NCBI RefSeq assembly: GCF_002127325.2
Contig: NC_035445.2
Span: 85,079,644 to 85,143,643 of the forward strand
Length of the DNA: 64,000 nucleotides
Origin: Helianthus annuus
Taxonomy: Eukaryota; Streptophyta; Magnoliopsida; Asterales; Asteraceae
Reading direction: 5' to 3'
Positions 1 through 11,844 of this stretch are shown here, piece after piece. A program made the position numbers and the translations under genes. Under the pieces are notes generated by a model. It was given only the letters and a program-made list of their open reading frames with translations, did no database searches and had not been told where the DNA came from. The stretch's first letter is position 1, and every line of letters starts with the position of its first letter.

Positions 1-852
1 ATGAGATGGGGGATGGATATAGTTGGCAAGCTCCCTAAGGCACCTGGTGGAAAAGTATTCATGCTTGCTATGACTGACTACTTCTCCAAGTGGATAGAGG
101 CTGAAGCTTTTGCCCAAGTCAGAGAGAAAGAAGTTATATCCTTTATTAAGAGAAACATTATAACTAGATTTGGCATTCCTTCCGAAATTGTATGTGATAA
201 TGGTTCCCAATTTATTGGGAGCAGGACTACTAACTTTTGTGACAGTTGGGGGATTAAGATGATAACATCAACACCAGTCCACCCACAAGCCAATGGTCAA
301 GCAGAATCATCCAACAAGATCATCATCAACAATCTGAAGAAGAAACTTGGATCCAAGAAGGGGAAATGGGCAGAGGAATTGCCTTATGTGCTTTGGGCTG
401 ATAGGACAACTCCCAAGAATGCTACTGGTCAAACACCCTTCTCTTTGGTGTTTGGGGCAAAATCAGTGATCCCAACAGAGATGGTGGTTCCAACTGCTAG
501 AACAAGTACCCGTGATCCTGAGGAAAATGATGCAAACCTGGCTCAAGAGTTGGATACTATTGAAGAAATCAGGGATCTGGCTAGGATAAGGATGGCTAGC
601 TACCAACAAAGAATGGCTGGTGCTTAAAACAAAAATGTCAGGATAAGGAAATTCCAAGTTGGGGATATGGTATTGAGAAAAGCATTCCAAAATACCTCCA
701 ATCCTGCTGATGGGAAATTGGCACCAAAATGGGAAGGCCCTTATTTGATCGAAGCCAAAGCAGGAAAGGGGGCATATAGATTGCTTACCATGGAAGGTAA
801 TCTGTTACCAAGAGCCTGGAATGTTGTCCACTTGAAAAAATATTTCATGTAA
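1..852 (+). pseudogene. Ty3 (Tat-type) integrase, C-terminal part with one in-frame stop
   Basis: Frame 1 translates as the catalytic core and C-terminal domain of a Ty3 integrase, which inserts element cDNA into the genome. Visible motifs are MDIVGKLPKAPGGK, TDYFSKWIEAEA, the second acidic site in VCDNGSQF and the glutamate in NGQAESSNK. A TAA at 625-627 interrupts the frame. The same frame continues to 852 with the GKLAPKWEGPY and WNVVHLKKYF motifs typical of the integrase C-terminus. The protein begins upstream of the window. One stop in otherwise well-kept sequence suggests a fairly recent loss of function. Confidence 0.88.
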
Positions 853-2260
853 GCAGGATCCTTCTGGCATGAGTGATCCTTACATTGGAAGTATCCTTCA
901 AGGATCCCTGAAGCATCAATGATCCTTACTCTGGTAATGTCCTAAGCTTGAACTCTTATTTACATGTCTTCTTATTTAAGGATAAGGATCATGTATCCTT
1001 CATCCTTCTCTCACGAGATTTTGAGTTCTGATAAGTCCAGGTATCCTTAGCATAATGACGACAAGCTTCAGAAGCAACTCAGATCCTCGGGTTCAACCCC
1101 AGTTATTTGGGCTTGTCCCTAGTTATCCTTGGGCTTGTCCCCAGTTTTCGCCTGTAGCGCACGATGATCCTGGTATAGTTCACGTCTTTGGGACCAGTAC
1201 TCGCTTTAGGGGCTGATAACCTCATCGTACTGGCTATACCTAGGATCCTACGTATAATGGTAGACGTACCATACATCCGTTCCTAAGGTTTCTAACGTTT
1301 TCACGTTAGCTAAGGTTTTGGCATTTTCATGTCACTAAGTTTGGATAGTTGCCAGTGAGGGCCATACTCCAGTTTACATACGATCCTTGGGCTTGTCCCC
1401 AGTTATCCTTCGGGCTTGTTCCCAGTTATCCTTCGGGCTTGTCCCCAGTTATCCTTCGGGCTTGTCCCCAGTGATCCTTTGGGCATGTCCCCAGTTACTA
1501 ACTTATCCTTTATATTGGCTTAGTCCCAAGTTATGTTCTATTTTTCAGGTTTTCGAAGTTAAACAATTAAGGATCCTTAATCCTTATTATCCATTAAAGT
1601 TTCATTTATGGTTATCCTGATTAAAGGTTAGGATCCTAACTTGGATCCTCAGGTATGATCCTCAATTATTTTCAATTTCATTCATTATTTATTTGAATAA
1701 CCCTTAGACTTTAACAACTGAACCTATGGTCCTTAAGATAAACTACTTTGAAAATTTTCGATTTATAGGATGTTTGATCCAGGATCATATCCTAAATTTC
1801 TCAAACATAATTTGCTTAACTTTTCTTACTCAAACAAATATGTATCAAAACAATTGAAAATTAAAAGGATAACAATACGAGATAAGCCAAAAAAGATTAG
1901 AGTTATTTTATTAACAAAGGTTTAAAACCCTTCAAAGTTGTCAAAATTGCCAACCCACGTTTCTACCAGCAAAACATGGCCCGTCCACATGGGTTGGCAA
2001 AGGGTGTCATTTGTTTGTGCGGTCATAGCATGCAGGAAATTAAAAGGCGGCAGGATCACAATGGCTTCATCCCCCAAACAGAGGATCCCTCCACCATTTG
2101 TAATCCTACCTATTGTCTGAAGGATCCTGGATCCTTAACCCTAAAACTATTGTTCAAATTACAGACCATAATTGTTTTAAAACATCAACAACCACTCAAC
2201 AAAAAAAAAACTGGGCTCCGACTATGTCTAGAAGTTTCCTTCATCGCCCAATCCTGCAGC
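853..2260 (+). other. Non-coding spacer of the Tat element, rich in GATCCT
   Basis: No convincing coding sequence is seen on the + strand between the integrase stop and the end of the antisense gene. The stretch is crowded with AGGATC/GATCCTT words and contains a short tandem array at 1382-1497, with two related units near 1105-1145. Long spacers between pol and the 3' LTR are usual for Tat elements. Its 3' end is also the likely 3' UTR of the antisense gene. Confidence 0.6.
1382..1497 (+). repeat. Tandem repeat, about five units of 23 bp
   Basis: The unit ATCCTTCGGGCTTGTCCCCA plus GTT repeats about five times with a few substitutions. Two further related units occur near 1105-1145. The unit contains the ATCCTT word that is dispersed through the whole element, so the array probably grew by slippage from it. 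Confidence 0.9.
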
Positions 2261-3858
2261 TCAATCCTTCGCTGCACCATCACCACCAGCTCCACTCGCC
2301 TCTCCAGCATGATCCTTGCCAGCCTCTCCACCCTCAAGCATCGGGATCTCCTCAGCCTCTTCATCATTATCAAGCTCTGCCAGCCTCGCCTTCCAACCCT
2401 CTACATCCCATGTACTTTTGTCGAAGGCAGGATCCTGAGCCTCCATAGCCATCTGCAGCTGGATCTTATACATGGTTATTGCAGCAGAGACCTTGGCTTC
2501 CTGGGTGATCTCATGCTTCTCATAATCAAAATTAATCAGCATTTTGGCAGCATCATCCTTGGTGGCCCGGAGCTCCTTCTCAAGATCAGCAATCTTAAGA
2601 TCCTTCAGCACACCCATTTGTTGGAGGTCAGCAATTTGGCGGTCTTGATCCTCGACGTGGCCAACATAAGTCTCTATCTCAGCAAATTTCTGCAAGGAAA
2701 ACAAGGCATAACATAAGGAACAAGTGATCCTCAAAACTGTCAGGATAACAAACAGGGGCAGTGATCCTTACCTCATTGAAGTAATCCAGGAACTGTTGGC
2801 GGAGCAGGGGCAGACCTTGTAAATCCTCAGAGGCCTTTCTCTTCTTTCCTTTACCCCTGATAGGCGCTTTAGGGGCTGAAGCAGTTGGGCTAGCAGCAGG
2901 AGTCTTCTTCCTTGAGGATTTGACATTTGTAAGATCATCAATACCAAACTTTGAAGCAGACTTGGAGGATTTCCCAGCACCTACACAACCAAAATAAGAT
3001 AAGTATTCTAATTAAACTTGAAAATCCTACATAGAATTACTTTTCAAATAAGGATACTTACTTGACATTGTGACAGAGGCAGAGGATACTTCTTGAGAAT
3101 CCTGGATGGCAACCTGAAAAGTTCTTGTCTCCGGATCAAGCTTCCTAAAGGCCAAGAGTCTCTCTTTTGCAGCAGGAGTTAACCTAAGATGAGCAACGGA
3201 TATAGCTGCACAATAAACAAGAAAATGTTAGTGATCCTTTATCTTAAGGAACAAGTTCTATGGTGATCCTTCCAGGATCCTCTATCCTACCATGGGTAGC
3301 CCACTCCTTGGGCAAATCCTTCCCATTAGGGATGGAATCTCTCCTAACAAAAAAGAATCGGCACTTCCAGTTCGTGTCATTTTTGGTCACTTTGAAAACA
3401 GGGTGATCCTCTCCAGCTTTTCGTTTGAACAAATATCGGTGGGATCCAAAAGTTGTAAGATCATACATCTCACCCAACTCCGCCATACCAAGGTCAATCC
3501 CCTCTTGCTCAATGATCCTTTCAAGGGTGTATAACACCCTCCAGATCATCGGCATAGCCTGGATATAGCAGATGCCGGTAAGGGAGAAAAAATATTGGGT
3601 GAATGGAGGAAAAGGATACGAATATCCTATCAAGAAAGGAGTGACCGGGAAAGCTACCCAAGTCTCAGAAATAAAATCACTCAATGCGGTAGGACTAAAA
3701 GACTTGAAAAGGGTTTCCGCCGGGAAATAACGACGGATTTTATCGATTTGAGGATCGGTGAAGCAACACCTCTCGGAGGGGGAATCTTTGATGATCCCTT
3801 GACCCTTTAAGGGGCTGTTCTTCTTAGGATCCTTGCAGGGGGAGTTCCGGAGCAACAT
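2261..3858 (-). CDS. Four-exon antisense gene of the Tat element
   Basis: Reading the - strand, exon 1 is 3858-3291, exon 2 is 3205-3062, exon 3 is 2980-2772 and exon 4 is 2689-2261. All three introns are GT-AG, with strong donors GTAAGTATCC and GTAAGGATC and pyrimidine-rich acceptors. Phases 1, 1 and 0 join into one frame of about 449 codons without a stop. Exon 1 is globular and aromatic-rich (DPQIDKIRRYFPAETL; RRVLYTLERI-like region). Exon 3 is basic with an NLS-like KGKKRK. Exon 4 is a heptad-like coiled coil (about residues 308-365) followed by an acidic and glycine-rich tail. Exon 1 resembles the plant 'putative gypsy-type transposon' family (PF04195 type), from memory. Antisense ORFs are known in Retand-like Tat elements; their function is unknown. 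The start is the first ATG after a TATA box. Confidence 0.75.
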
Positions 3859-3997
3859 CTTTTACAGAAGAATAGAAGAAGAAGAAAAACAGAGCAAGAG
3901 AGAAGAAGATGAAAAGGAGAATACCTGGTTGATCTTCTGAATACGGTTATAAAGGGAGTTGCTTTGAATTTAAATGCATTCGATCCTATCCCTATTT

Positions 3998-4006
3998 CTA
4001 TTTATA
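3998..4006 (-). promoter_or_regulatory. TATA box of the antisense gene
   Basis: The - strand reads TATAAATAG about 140 nt upstream of the ATG at 3858. The interval between them is purine-rich on the + strand and has the look of a 5' UTR. This would give the antisense gene a promoter separate from the LTR. Confidence 0.5.
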
Positions 4007-4151
4007 ATCATGATTGTGCAGGGCTGTCACCTCCATGACGTCAGACCGCAACGGATAGTTCCACCTTAACGGCTATATATCCGTTGAGTTAGTTATAGAT
4101 AAGATTCAGCAAAATATAACTCGTTTATATTACATAAATACTCCTTATATT

Positions 4152-4162
4152 TTGGGGGCAAT
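4152..4162 (+). other. Polypurine tract of the Tat element
   Basis: TTGGGGGCAAT lies directly before the LTR start TGTTAGGG. This is the expected site for plus-strand DNA priming. Confidence 0.75.
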
Positions 4163-4893
4163 TGTTAGGGCTGGATTTTTATGACCCATGATCCTTACAT
4201 GTGATCCTAACATGTGATCCTAACTAGTGATCCTTGTTTCTTTGGCAGATAGTGATCCTCAGAGGAGTTCCAGGATCAGGATCACGGATCATTCCAAGGA
4301 TCCTCATACTAACGATTGTTCTCTTTGGACTTAATATTATCTTGCAGGAATTACGAGTTGGATCCGGCCTTAGCAACGTAAACAAGGAATCTGTCACGCT
4401 AATCTCGCACATGCATAATCAAAGATGAACGTTATGACAAATATGGCAACTCAGCACAATTCAAGGGCGATTATTTAGGCTAAATTTACTTCTATTTCTA
4501 AAGGGGTAACGAGCTAGTAGTTAGGTGATTTGCCTAAAATAGAACCACACACGCTTGTATAAATGGTACTCTTGAACATTCACAAGGGGACACACATTTC
4601 TCACACACTTTAGCATACGACACTATAGTGATCCTTGTACCTAGCTCGTTACCATCCGAAGTTGTAACCATTATTTGTTATATTGAAGTTTGGTGATCGG
4701 TAGTTTCCATCACCCGAGGTTTTTTATGCCGGAGATCATTCATTGATCAAGGGCTTTTTCCTCGTATAAATCCTTGTGTCACTTGTGCATTTTACATTTG
4801 AGTGATCCTTCACTTTGTTCATCATACCAAGCATCATTCCCCATTTACATAAAGTTTGGTTGCATTATCTTTAAGTAATTTTTGACCAAAACA
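4163..4893 (+). repeat. 3' LTR of the Tat element
   Basis: The 731-bp LTR begins TGTTAG after the purine tract and ends AAAACA, giving a TGTT/AACA terminal inverted repeat. GATCCT words repeat near its start (4188-4310), as in the internal region. A TATA box (TATAAAT) lies at 4558-4564. Homology to the Tekay-type pol of the host element begins at once after 4893, which fixes the right edge. Confidence 0.8.
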
Positions 4894-6369
4894 AGTACCA
4901 TGAGAAGCAAAGACGAGTTCGTGCTCTTAGATTAAATCTACAATTAGATTTAATGGAACAACTGAAAAATGTTCAAGAGACAGCAATTCAGGATAATGCT
5001 GAAGGAATGAAATGACGGATAAAGGAATTAGAGCAAGGGACTAATGGAATTTGGAGATTCCATAAGAAAAGGATTTGGGTACCTAGACAAGGAAACTTAA
5101 GAGATAAGATATTAGAGGAAGCTCGTAAATCTAGGTATACGATGCATCCTGGTAATAACAAGATGTATCAAGATCTAAGAAATAACTTCTGGTGGATAAG
5201 AATGAAGAAGGACATAGCTAGATACGTTTCTAAGTGTCTAACTTGTTTGCAAGTTAAGGCAGAACATCAAAAACCTTCAGGTTTACTTCAACAATTAGAA
5301 ATGCCTGTATGGAAATGAGAACTAATAACAATGGATTTTGTTACTAAGCTACCCAAAACCAGTAAAGGTAACGATGCAATCTGGGTGATTGTAGATCGAT
5401 TAACCAAATCAGCTCATTTCCTACCAATAAAGGAAACCTTTAGCATGGAAAGATTGGCTAAATTATACGTAGACGAGGTAGTGTCACTACATGGAGTTCC
5501 ACTCTCTATTGTGTCAGATAGGGATAGTTGTTTCACTTCGCATTTCTGGACAAGTTTCCAGGAAGCAATGGGGACACGATTAAATTTAAGTACTACATAC
5601 CATCCCCAGACAGCTGGACAAAGTGAAAGGATGATCCAAACCCTAGAAGACATGCTCAGGACATGTGTAATAGATTTCGGTGGAAATTGGGATGACCACT
5701 TACCATTAATGAATTCTCCTATAACAATAGTTATCACACAAGCATCAATGCTGCCCCATTCGAAGCACTTTATGGACGAAAGTGCCGAACTCCAATATGC
5801 TGGGCAGAAATAGGATAAAGTCAATTATCAGGTCCCGAGATTGTGCAAGAAACCACCGACAAGATAACTCAAATCAAGGAAAGACTGAAAATGGCTCGAG
5901 ACCGCTAGAAGGGTTATGCAGACAATCGATGTAAACCGTTAGAATTCCAAGTTGGGGATAAGGTACTACTGAAAGTTTCTCCTTGGAAAGGGGTAGTTCG
6001 ATTCGGTAAGAAAGGAAAGCTGAGTCCAAGGTACATAGGACCATTTACCGTTACCCAACGAATAGGACCAGTTGCCTATCAACTGCAACTACCAGAAGAG
6101 TTAGCCGGGGTACATGATGTTTTCATGTATCTAATCTTAAAAAGTGTTTATCTGATGAATCAATGGTAGTACCTCTTCAAGACATAGAGGTAAATGAAAA
6201 GTTGAAATTTGTTGAGAAACCTCTTCAAATAGAAGACAGAAAGGTTAAGCACCTCAAACGCAAGAGATTGGTGCTAGTAAAAGTAAAGTGGGATTCGAAA
6301 AAAGGACCGGAGTATACGTGGGAGCTAGAATCGGAAATGAAGCGAAAGTATCCTTACTTGTTCCAATAA
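4894..6369 (+). pseudogene. Degenerate Tekay-type integrase with chromodomain
   Basis: One frame carries the linker, the zinc-binding region ([18 protein letters not shown]) and the integrase core with [20 protein letters not shown] and [15 protein letters not shown]. In-frame TGA stops lie at 5013-5015 and 5316-5318. A frameshift occurs near 5706, and further stops follow. 6163-6369 encodes a chromodomain-like tail (KWDSKKGPEYTWELESEM), the module chromoviruses use to target chromatin. The gene ends at TAA 6367-6369. It is clearly dead, and its 5' side is cut by the Tat insertion. Confidence 0.9.
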
Positions 6370-6405
6370 ATCTCGAGGACGAGATTTTAAATAAGGTGGG
6401 GAGGA

Positions 6406-7714
6406 TGTGAGGACCTGCACTAAATTGTCGTAAATGCTCCGTAAGTAGAAAACCCAAACCCCTAAAACCCTAATTTTATGAAAAAGCAAGAAAATCAAAT
6501 TTTATTGTTCGGTCACGGGCCTCGAAGGAATTAAGATAAGTCTTCACGGGGCGTGACAGCTCGGTGAATCACCGAATAAGCATCAGGGCCACATGTCGCA
6601 CACGTGGCAGGCCTAGGGTGTGACACGGCAGCCCTAGTCGTAGCTAGGGTGGCCCTCACGGGCCGCGAAGGATCTCCCTTCATGCTTACGCGGGCCGCGA
6701 GGAACTCGAAAAATAGCTATAAATAGGTCGTGCATGGGCAGTTCACTTGTGCTCGAAAATTTTCACTAAAGACGCTATACGTCTGCTCAGAAATCAACTT
6801 TGTAGTGTCGAGACGCTGCTACGATAACAGGGTTATAACTCGATAACTGCTACAATACAATGTTCGATCGATTAAAACCGATCCGATGGATGTTTAAGTG
6901 TTGCCCGAATCTTGGGCTATACTTTGTCATTCGTCGTGAAGGTTTTGATCTCGTGAGTTATCGTAAACGTTGTATTAAGTTACTAACCTAGTTTCGTTTG
7001 CATTATTTAACTCGGTTACCGGCTTAATCAGTAGGCAGACTCTGTTCGTCTAAACTTGCAATGTGAGTCATTCTGTTTTTATCAAAGTTGCTTTGTGAAA
7101 CCCTAAATGTTTTCCAGTTATAATTACAGGGATTAAGTCTTTGCAAATCTTTAATTACTGGCAGTAAGTGGGGGTATTGTGCACATTACTACTGTTTTAT
7201 CACTCTTAGGTGGGCGAGCCTAATTAGTGATACTCGTCACTATTCGGTGACAGGACCCAATAGTGATATGATCACAGTCATAGATCCGGTCGAGTGACAA
7301 CTAGACCAGATAATTATAAGATATGGGCAAATGTAAAAACTCTTAATACTGTAAATTTATAACCATGTGTTGTTTTGTACAAATTGAATGACTCGCCAGT
7401 ATTTCCCTGCTGATAAAATCTTTTTAAACATGTTTTAGGTGATTTACTGTTAACAAGGAAAAGTGTCGCGTAGCACTCCAGCTTGAATGAAGTGGCTTAG
7501 TAAATAAATAAACATGTTTTTGTAATCAGGGGATTTCCCATTGAAATTCCTTTATTGTAAATCACGGGGTTCGTCCCGAAACTCAAAATAAAATAATTGG
7601 GCGTTTTCAGTTTAAACGATCCTGTTAAAATTTCCGCTGCCAAATCAACCACCAATACCACGGGTTTCTGTCCCGCGGCTTCCGGACCAGGCAACTGGGT
7701 CGGGGGCCGTGACA
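6406..7714 (+). repeat. 3' LTR of chromovirus 1
   Basis: The purine tract AAGGTGGGGAGGA (6393-6405) is followed by TGTGAGGACC. The LTR ends GGGGGCCGTGACA at 7714, for a length of 1309 bp. A GC-rich block with CACGGGCCGCGA-type words occupies the first third. The 5-bp target flank on the right would be TAAAG; its partner is outside the window. Confidence 0.75.
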
Positions 7715-9841
7715 TAAAGGGTCCGAGTTTATGAAGAAGGGTGTCTGATAAGTTTAGGTTCAGGATTTAGGGAATGAGGGGGGGAGGTTTCCAAATATAT
7801 TAAGGCTTTAGGAGTGGTCCGAATTTATGTAACAAGGTGGAGGTTCCGAATTTGGGCGAGTGGGGTATGGGGATTCCGAATTGATGTAAGAACCAAGTAT
7901 CGAACACAAAGGACACAAATTTTAGTAGTTAACTTTAAATTACCAACTAATTGATTAATTATCTTTTGTTAATTTTATATTAAAACCATAAAATAAAAGC
8001 AAGTAATAGATGATTAGTAGAGAATATCAAGAGCATGAAGAGTGTTGCTTTGGATTTCCGAATCCACTTGGAATGAATTATAGTTAAGCTATTGGCAATA
8101 TGTGAGGCTAATTAACTCAAAGACCTGGCTCCTAGCTAAGGTTAGTGTCGATTTTATTAGATTTACAAGATGTGACTTTAAGGTTAATATAGAATTAGAG
8201 CCGATTAAAGATAATTCATTGCTCAATCTTAGAGAAAAGTTCTTTTTAAGGGATAATCCCCTAATCTTGGGTTTGTTACATCCAACCACTCTTCTTTCTT
8301 TTACATTGTTCCCATGGCTTGCGATCCTCTATTAGACACACCTTTGTCTCACTTCAAAGGTAACAAGGATATATCAAAGTGTTCCCTATGGGTGTTAATG
8401 ACACTTTTGATTAACTAGGGTGATTAATATTATTTAACGGGTGGCGCTATAATAATAAAAAATATTTATATAAAGATGTATAGTATTTTAATATGGGTTC
8501 ACCAACTCTTGGACCGCACCAAGTCTAACATATAGACAGTGTTAGACAAGTCATTTGACCAAGCTTTGGCTAATCATTGAGGCCTAGCATATAGACCATG
8601 CAGTCCAACAACGATATTCTTGATAAACGAGGGTTGATCACAGATGTGTTTCTACAAATGGGTCAACCACTTCTCCAAGGTCGGATTTCCTTTATTAGTA
8701 TATGGGGTGTTACACACCATGAGTGTACTAATAAGCTTCACCTCCTTTGGCTATCAAGAACTCCTACAAGATCAAAAACCAAAAAAAATCACAAGCTCGT
8801 TACGAAAAAAGAAGAGTAGAATGAATTGTTAAAGACACAAAACACCTCCTTGCCAAAGATTAAAGATTTAATTCATACCAAGCTTCATCTTCAAGCCAGG
8901 CAATACAAAGGGTTTAACTAATAATGGCCATAACTTGTCCACAAACAGTGATCATAGAGTGGATCATGATGGATCAAGTATGATAAGATCAAACAACTTG
9001 AAGAAGGGTTGTTGATTACAAGTTCTCACACTCTCTCTTAAACTAAGCTATTATAAGTGTTTTCTTGGAATGATCCAAACTCCTTTGTGGCCTCTCAAGA
9101 TCATAGAGTAACTGTAAAACGTAAAGATGAGTGGGTGAAATGGGATGGTAAAAATAGGCAGCCAAGGCGCTCTATTTAAAGGCTGGAAGAGGCTAAGTGA
9201 GCATGGGTATGCCTAGAGGGCACGACCGTGCTTGGTGTTGATCCCCGACACTGTTTGTCCTTCTTATCCTTTTCTGGAGCGATTGGCTACAATTTTGTTA
9301 CAGCCACATGCATGCATAGGTAGGCACGGTCGTGCTTGGACAGTTGTCTCGAAAAGGCTTGAACAGGAGGCATGCTCATCGGTTCTCGAAGCTTCTATCA
9401 TTTGTCTCTTCTTGGGCATGGGCATGCATAGGTAGGCACGGGCGTGCATAGGTAGGCACGGTTGTGCCTGCCTTTCAGTGGACTTCTGTTGACCATTTTT
9501 TGGCTTGACTTGTTAACTTTGTGCTTCTTGGTGTTGTGCACGACCATGCCCATAGCGTGGCACAGTTGTGCCTATATGGCAACTTGCTGCTTTCCATAGA
9601 ATCTTGGATTTTTACTTTGTTTATGCTCGTTTTTCACTTCTTTTCATCCCGAGACCTTGGAAACCTGCATTTGTCAAATAGGAATGATTTAGGTACTATT
9701 TGCAACTAAAAAGTCATTAAAGTACTTAGATTTAGGGGGTAATTATGCACTAAAAATATGTATAATTGATGGTAGATCACCTATGTTCCTAATTAGTTGA
9801 AGGTCAAGGTGGTGACCGTCAAGTTTAAAAATCAACTTCTC
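7715..9841. other. No gene recognised; AT-rich repeat-like DNA
   Basis: All frames are short. The stretch has the low-complexity style of old LTR or spacer sequence, but I found no terminal repeats or domains. The only distinctive structure is the cluster of palindromic GGCACG words at about 9205-9570. Confidence 0.4.
9205..9570. repeat. Cluster of imperfect palindromes around GGCACGGTCGTGCC
   Basis: At least six variants of GGCACG(G/A)(T/C)CGTGCC occur, for example GGCACGACCGTGC, GGCACGGTCGTGC, GGCACGGGCGTGC and GGCACGGTTGTGCC. Several are separated by the spacer ATAGGTA. The pattern suggests a regulatory or LTR U3 segment of an old element, but this is inference. Confidence 0.6.
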
Positions 9842-9987
9842 TTTGGTTGGAACAGGTGAAGAGGACTATTACGGTTGAGGAGTTTTTATCGACTATTACA
9901 TAGCAAAAGGATTCCGCAGCCGAACCATCGGCAAGATGCTATTATTGATCATCATCATGTTGTGCATGGGACTATTACAGTTGAGGA

Positions 9988-10284
9988 TGTTGGAAATCAG
10001 GCCCTTGATCGAATACACAAACATGAGAATGTACGAACACGTTCGACTCTTTTTATTATTTATTAATGAAGGCACACAAATACAATAATCCTAATCATCT
10101 ATTTATACTAAACATGTTCTAGTCCTAACCCGACTCAAACTCTATTTATATAAATAAAATAATCAACTAGATAAACCTATCTAATTAAATCTAATAAGTA
10201 TCTCTAATTTAAATATACAAGACACCATAATTATCTGTAACCCGTCTTGATATTTATCTCTTCAATTCAAGATTAATCTCTTCT
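9988..10284 (-). repeat. 3' LTR of the small LTR element
   Basis: The 297-bp repeat starts TGTTGGAAATC on the + strand and is followed by a C-run (10289-10299), which is the purine tract on the - strand. It differs from the other LTR by several substitutions and small indels, so the insertion is not recent. Confidence 0.85.
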
Positions 10285-11520
10285 TTCTCCCCCCCCCCCT
10301 TAATCTTGAATTTGACCCGTTCTTCACATGCGCATCATTGTCGACAAATCCAATCCATCGACAAATCCATTCCCGTTCTTGACCACTGATCAAAGGTAAA
10401 AAACAAGCTCCCCACTTCTACCAGTTTCTTCTTTCGTTGCTAGATGCGATAAGATTCAAAACCTTCGCGCTTTGACGAATCTTCTTCCGTCCGCCTATCT
10501 GCAAATTCCAATCGGATACTTTTGCCAATAAGAACAACCTACGTTGGTTTTTTCCTTCTTATCCTTGGCAGGAAGGACAGGGTCTTGATACCTGGATTGA
10601 AAATTGCTAATGCTATGAAGTTTACCACGACCAAAGCAAACTGAACTGATCACCTGTCACCACCGTCTTCCCAATTGTACTCCCTGTGACACCGGCTGGC
10701 CCGAACAAACGTTCGCTTTTAAAACAAAGTGAACCCTTCTTTGATCGTAGTTTTACCACCCTGCCCGACTCTTCCTTGATATACCTCCTCGCAAATATCA
10801 ACCCACCAACAAAGACAACAGCCACATGTTGTTCCGTCCCTCGGTCGCCAAAATCCCTTAGCCTCGTCGCTCCTTCGTTTTATCCGTGACACACCTATTG
10901 GTTTTTCACGCCACAAAAAAATCGAACTCGCCGTTGCAATTTTCCCTTGACGAGAAAGAGTGTCCGACAAATAGAATACCCCCAAACCTGGGTAAAACCT
11001 CTCGTTTCTACTCTATCGCCATGAAACCTGGTAACAACCGAACATTGCCCGATCCGAGTAGAACCCACCTGACAACCTACTTGCTACTCGCCGTCGTAAC
11101 AATACTACGACCCTTTTTCCGTTTTATATCTTTTGGCCGCAAGCTCGACCACTCCAAATACACATAATAAATCCGCCCATTCAAGCCTTTCGACAATATT
11201 GATCCAAGAATTCAATTATCAAAATAAACATAAAATAATTGATTTCTTCCTAACCATGGTTTTGAACCACACAAAACCACCGACCCATTATAAATCCTCA
11301 ACTCCGTGAAGAAGCTTCCATATAAATAACAACTTCATGTGAATCACGACACATATCGGTGACTTCAAGAAGCTTATATGAATGAATGGAAATTATTTCT
11401 AAGCCGACGATACCCTTTTTTATCTTCGTCTTTGACCACCGCGTTTTACCTCCGTAATGCCGTTGCACCCCCGTTAGGGGTGCGCCCTTTCTCGAAAACG
11501 ACTCTCAAAACCGCCAAGTA

Positions 11521-11532
11521 GCTCTGATACCA
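11521..11532 (-). other. Primer-binding site (initiator Met tRNA)
   Basis: The - strand reads TGGTATCAGAGC two bases inside the 5' LTR. This is the standard plant site complementary to the 3' end of initiator methionine tRNA. Confidence 0.85.
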
Positions 11533-11534
11533 AT

Positions 11535-11844
11535 TATGGGAAACCAGGCCTTTAATCAAATACACAAACATGAGAATGTACGAACACGTTCGATTCTTTT
11601 TATTATTTATCAATGAAAGCACACAATTACAATAACCCTTACCCTCTATTTATACTAAACCTGTTCTAGTCCTAACCCGACTCAAACTCTATTATATAAC
11701 TAAAATATTCAACTAGATAAACCTATCTAATTAAATCTAACAATTATCTCTAATTTAAAGATATAAGACACCATAAATAATTCACCATAATTATCTGTAA
11801 CCCGTCTTGATATTTATCTCTTCAATTCAAGATTAATCTCTTCA
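11535..11844 (-). repeat. 5' LTR of the small LTR element
   Basis: The 310-bp repeat is aligned with 9988-10284 over its whole length, including the phrase CACAAACATGAGAATGTACG. An insertion near 11780 explains the extra length. It ends CTCTTCA next to the GAGGA duplication. Confidence 0.85.

Larger units (their letters stand above)
1..4893 (+). mobile_element. Tat-clade Ty3 retrotransposon, 3' portion
   Basis: This is the right-hand part of a long Ty3 element whose 5' half lies outside the window. In order it shows an integrase end, a 1.4-kb GATCCT-rich spacer, an antisense multi-exon gene, a purine tract and a 3' LTR. The integrase motif TDYFSKWIEAEA and the presence of an antisense gene between pol and the 3' LTR are known for the Tat clade (Retand/Ogre relatives). 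The element ends at 4893, and Tekay-type pol sequence resumes immediately, so it was inserted into that older element. The 5' TSD cannot be checked; the 3' copy would be the five bases at 4894-4898. Confidence 0.85.
4894..7714 (+). mobile_element. Tekay-type chromovirus 1, 3' remnant
   Basis: This is the 3' portion of an older Ty3 chromovirus: pol from the RNase H-integrase linker through the chromodomain, then one LTR. Its protein aligns closely by eye with the second chromovirus of the window (46617-60713, opposite strand). The LTR sequences differ, so the two are separate families. The 5' part lies left of the nested Tat element, outside the window. Confidence 0.85.
9988..11844 (-). mobile_element. 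Small non-autonomous LTR retrotransposon (TRIM/LARD-like)
   Basis: Two direct repeats of about 300 bp bound a 1.25-kb interior. The flanks share the exact TSD GAGGA (9983-9987 and 11845-11849). A primer-binding site complementary to initiator methionine tRNA lies inside the right LTR, so the element reads on the - strand. The interior has no recognisable gag or pol; the longest frames are about 90 codons and look random. It must have been copied by enzymes of another element. It interrupts an older Ty3 gag. Confidence 0.85.

Noticed and set aside
10622..10985. Short minus-strand frames in the small LTR element as a coding gene
   Set aside because: Overlapping frames of 67-88 codons without motifs; no gag or protease signature.
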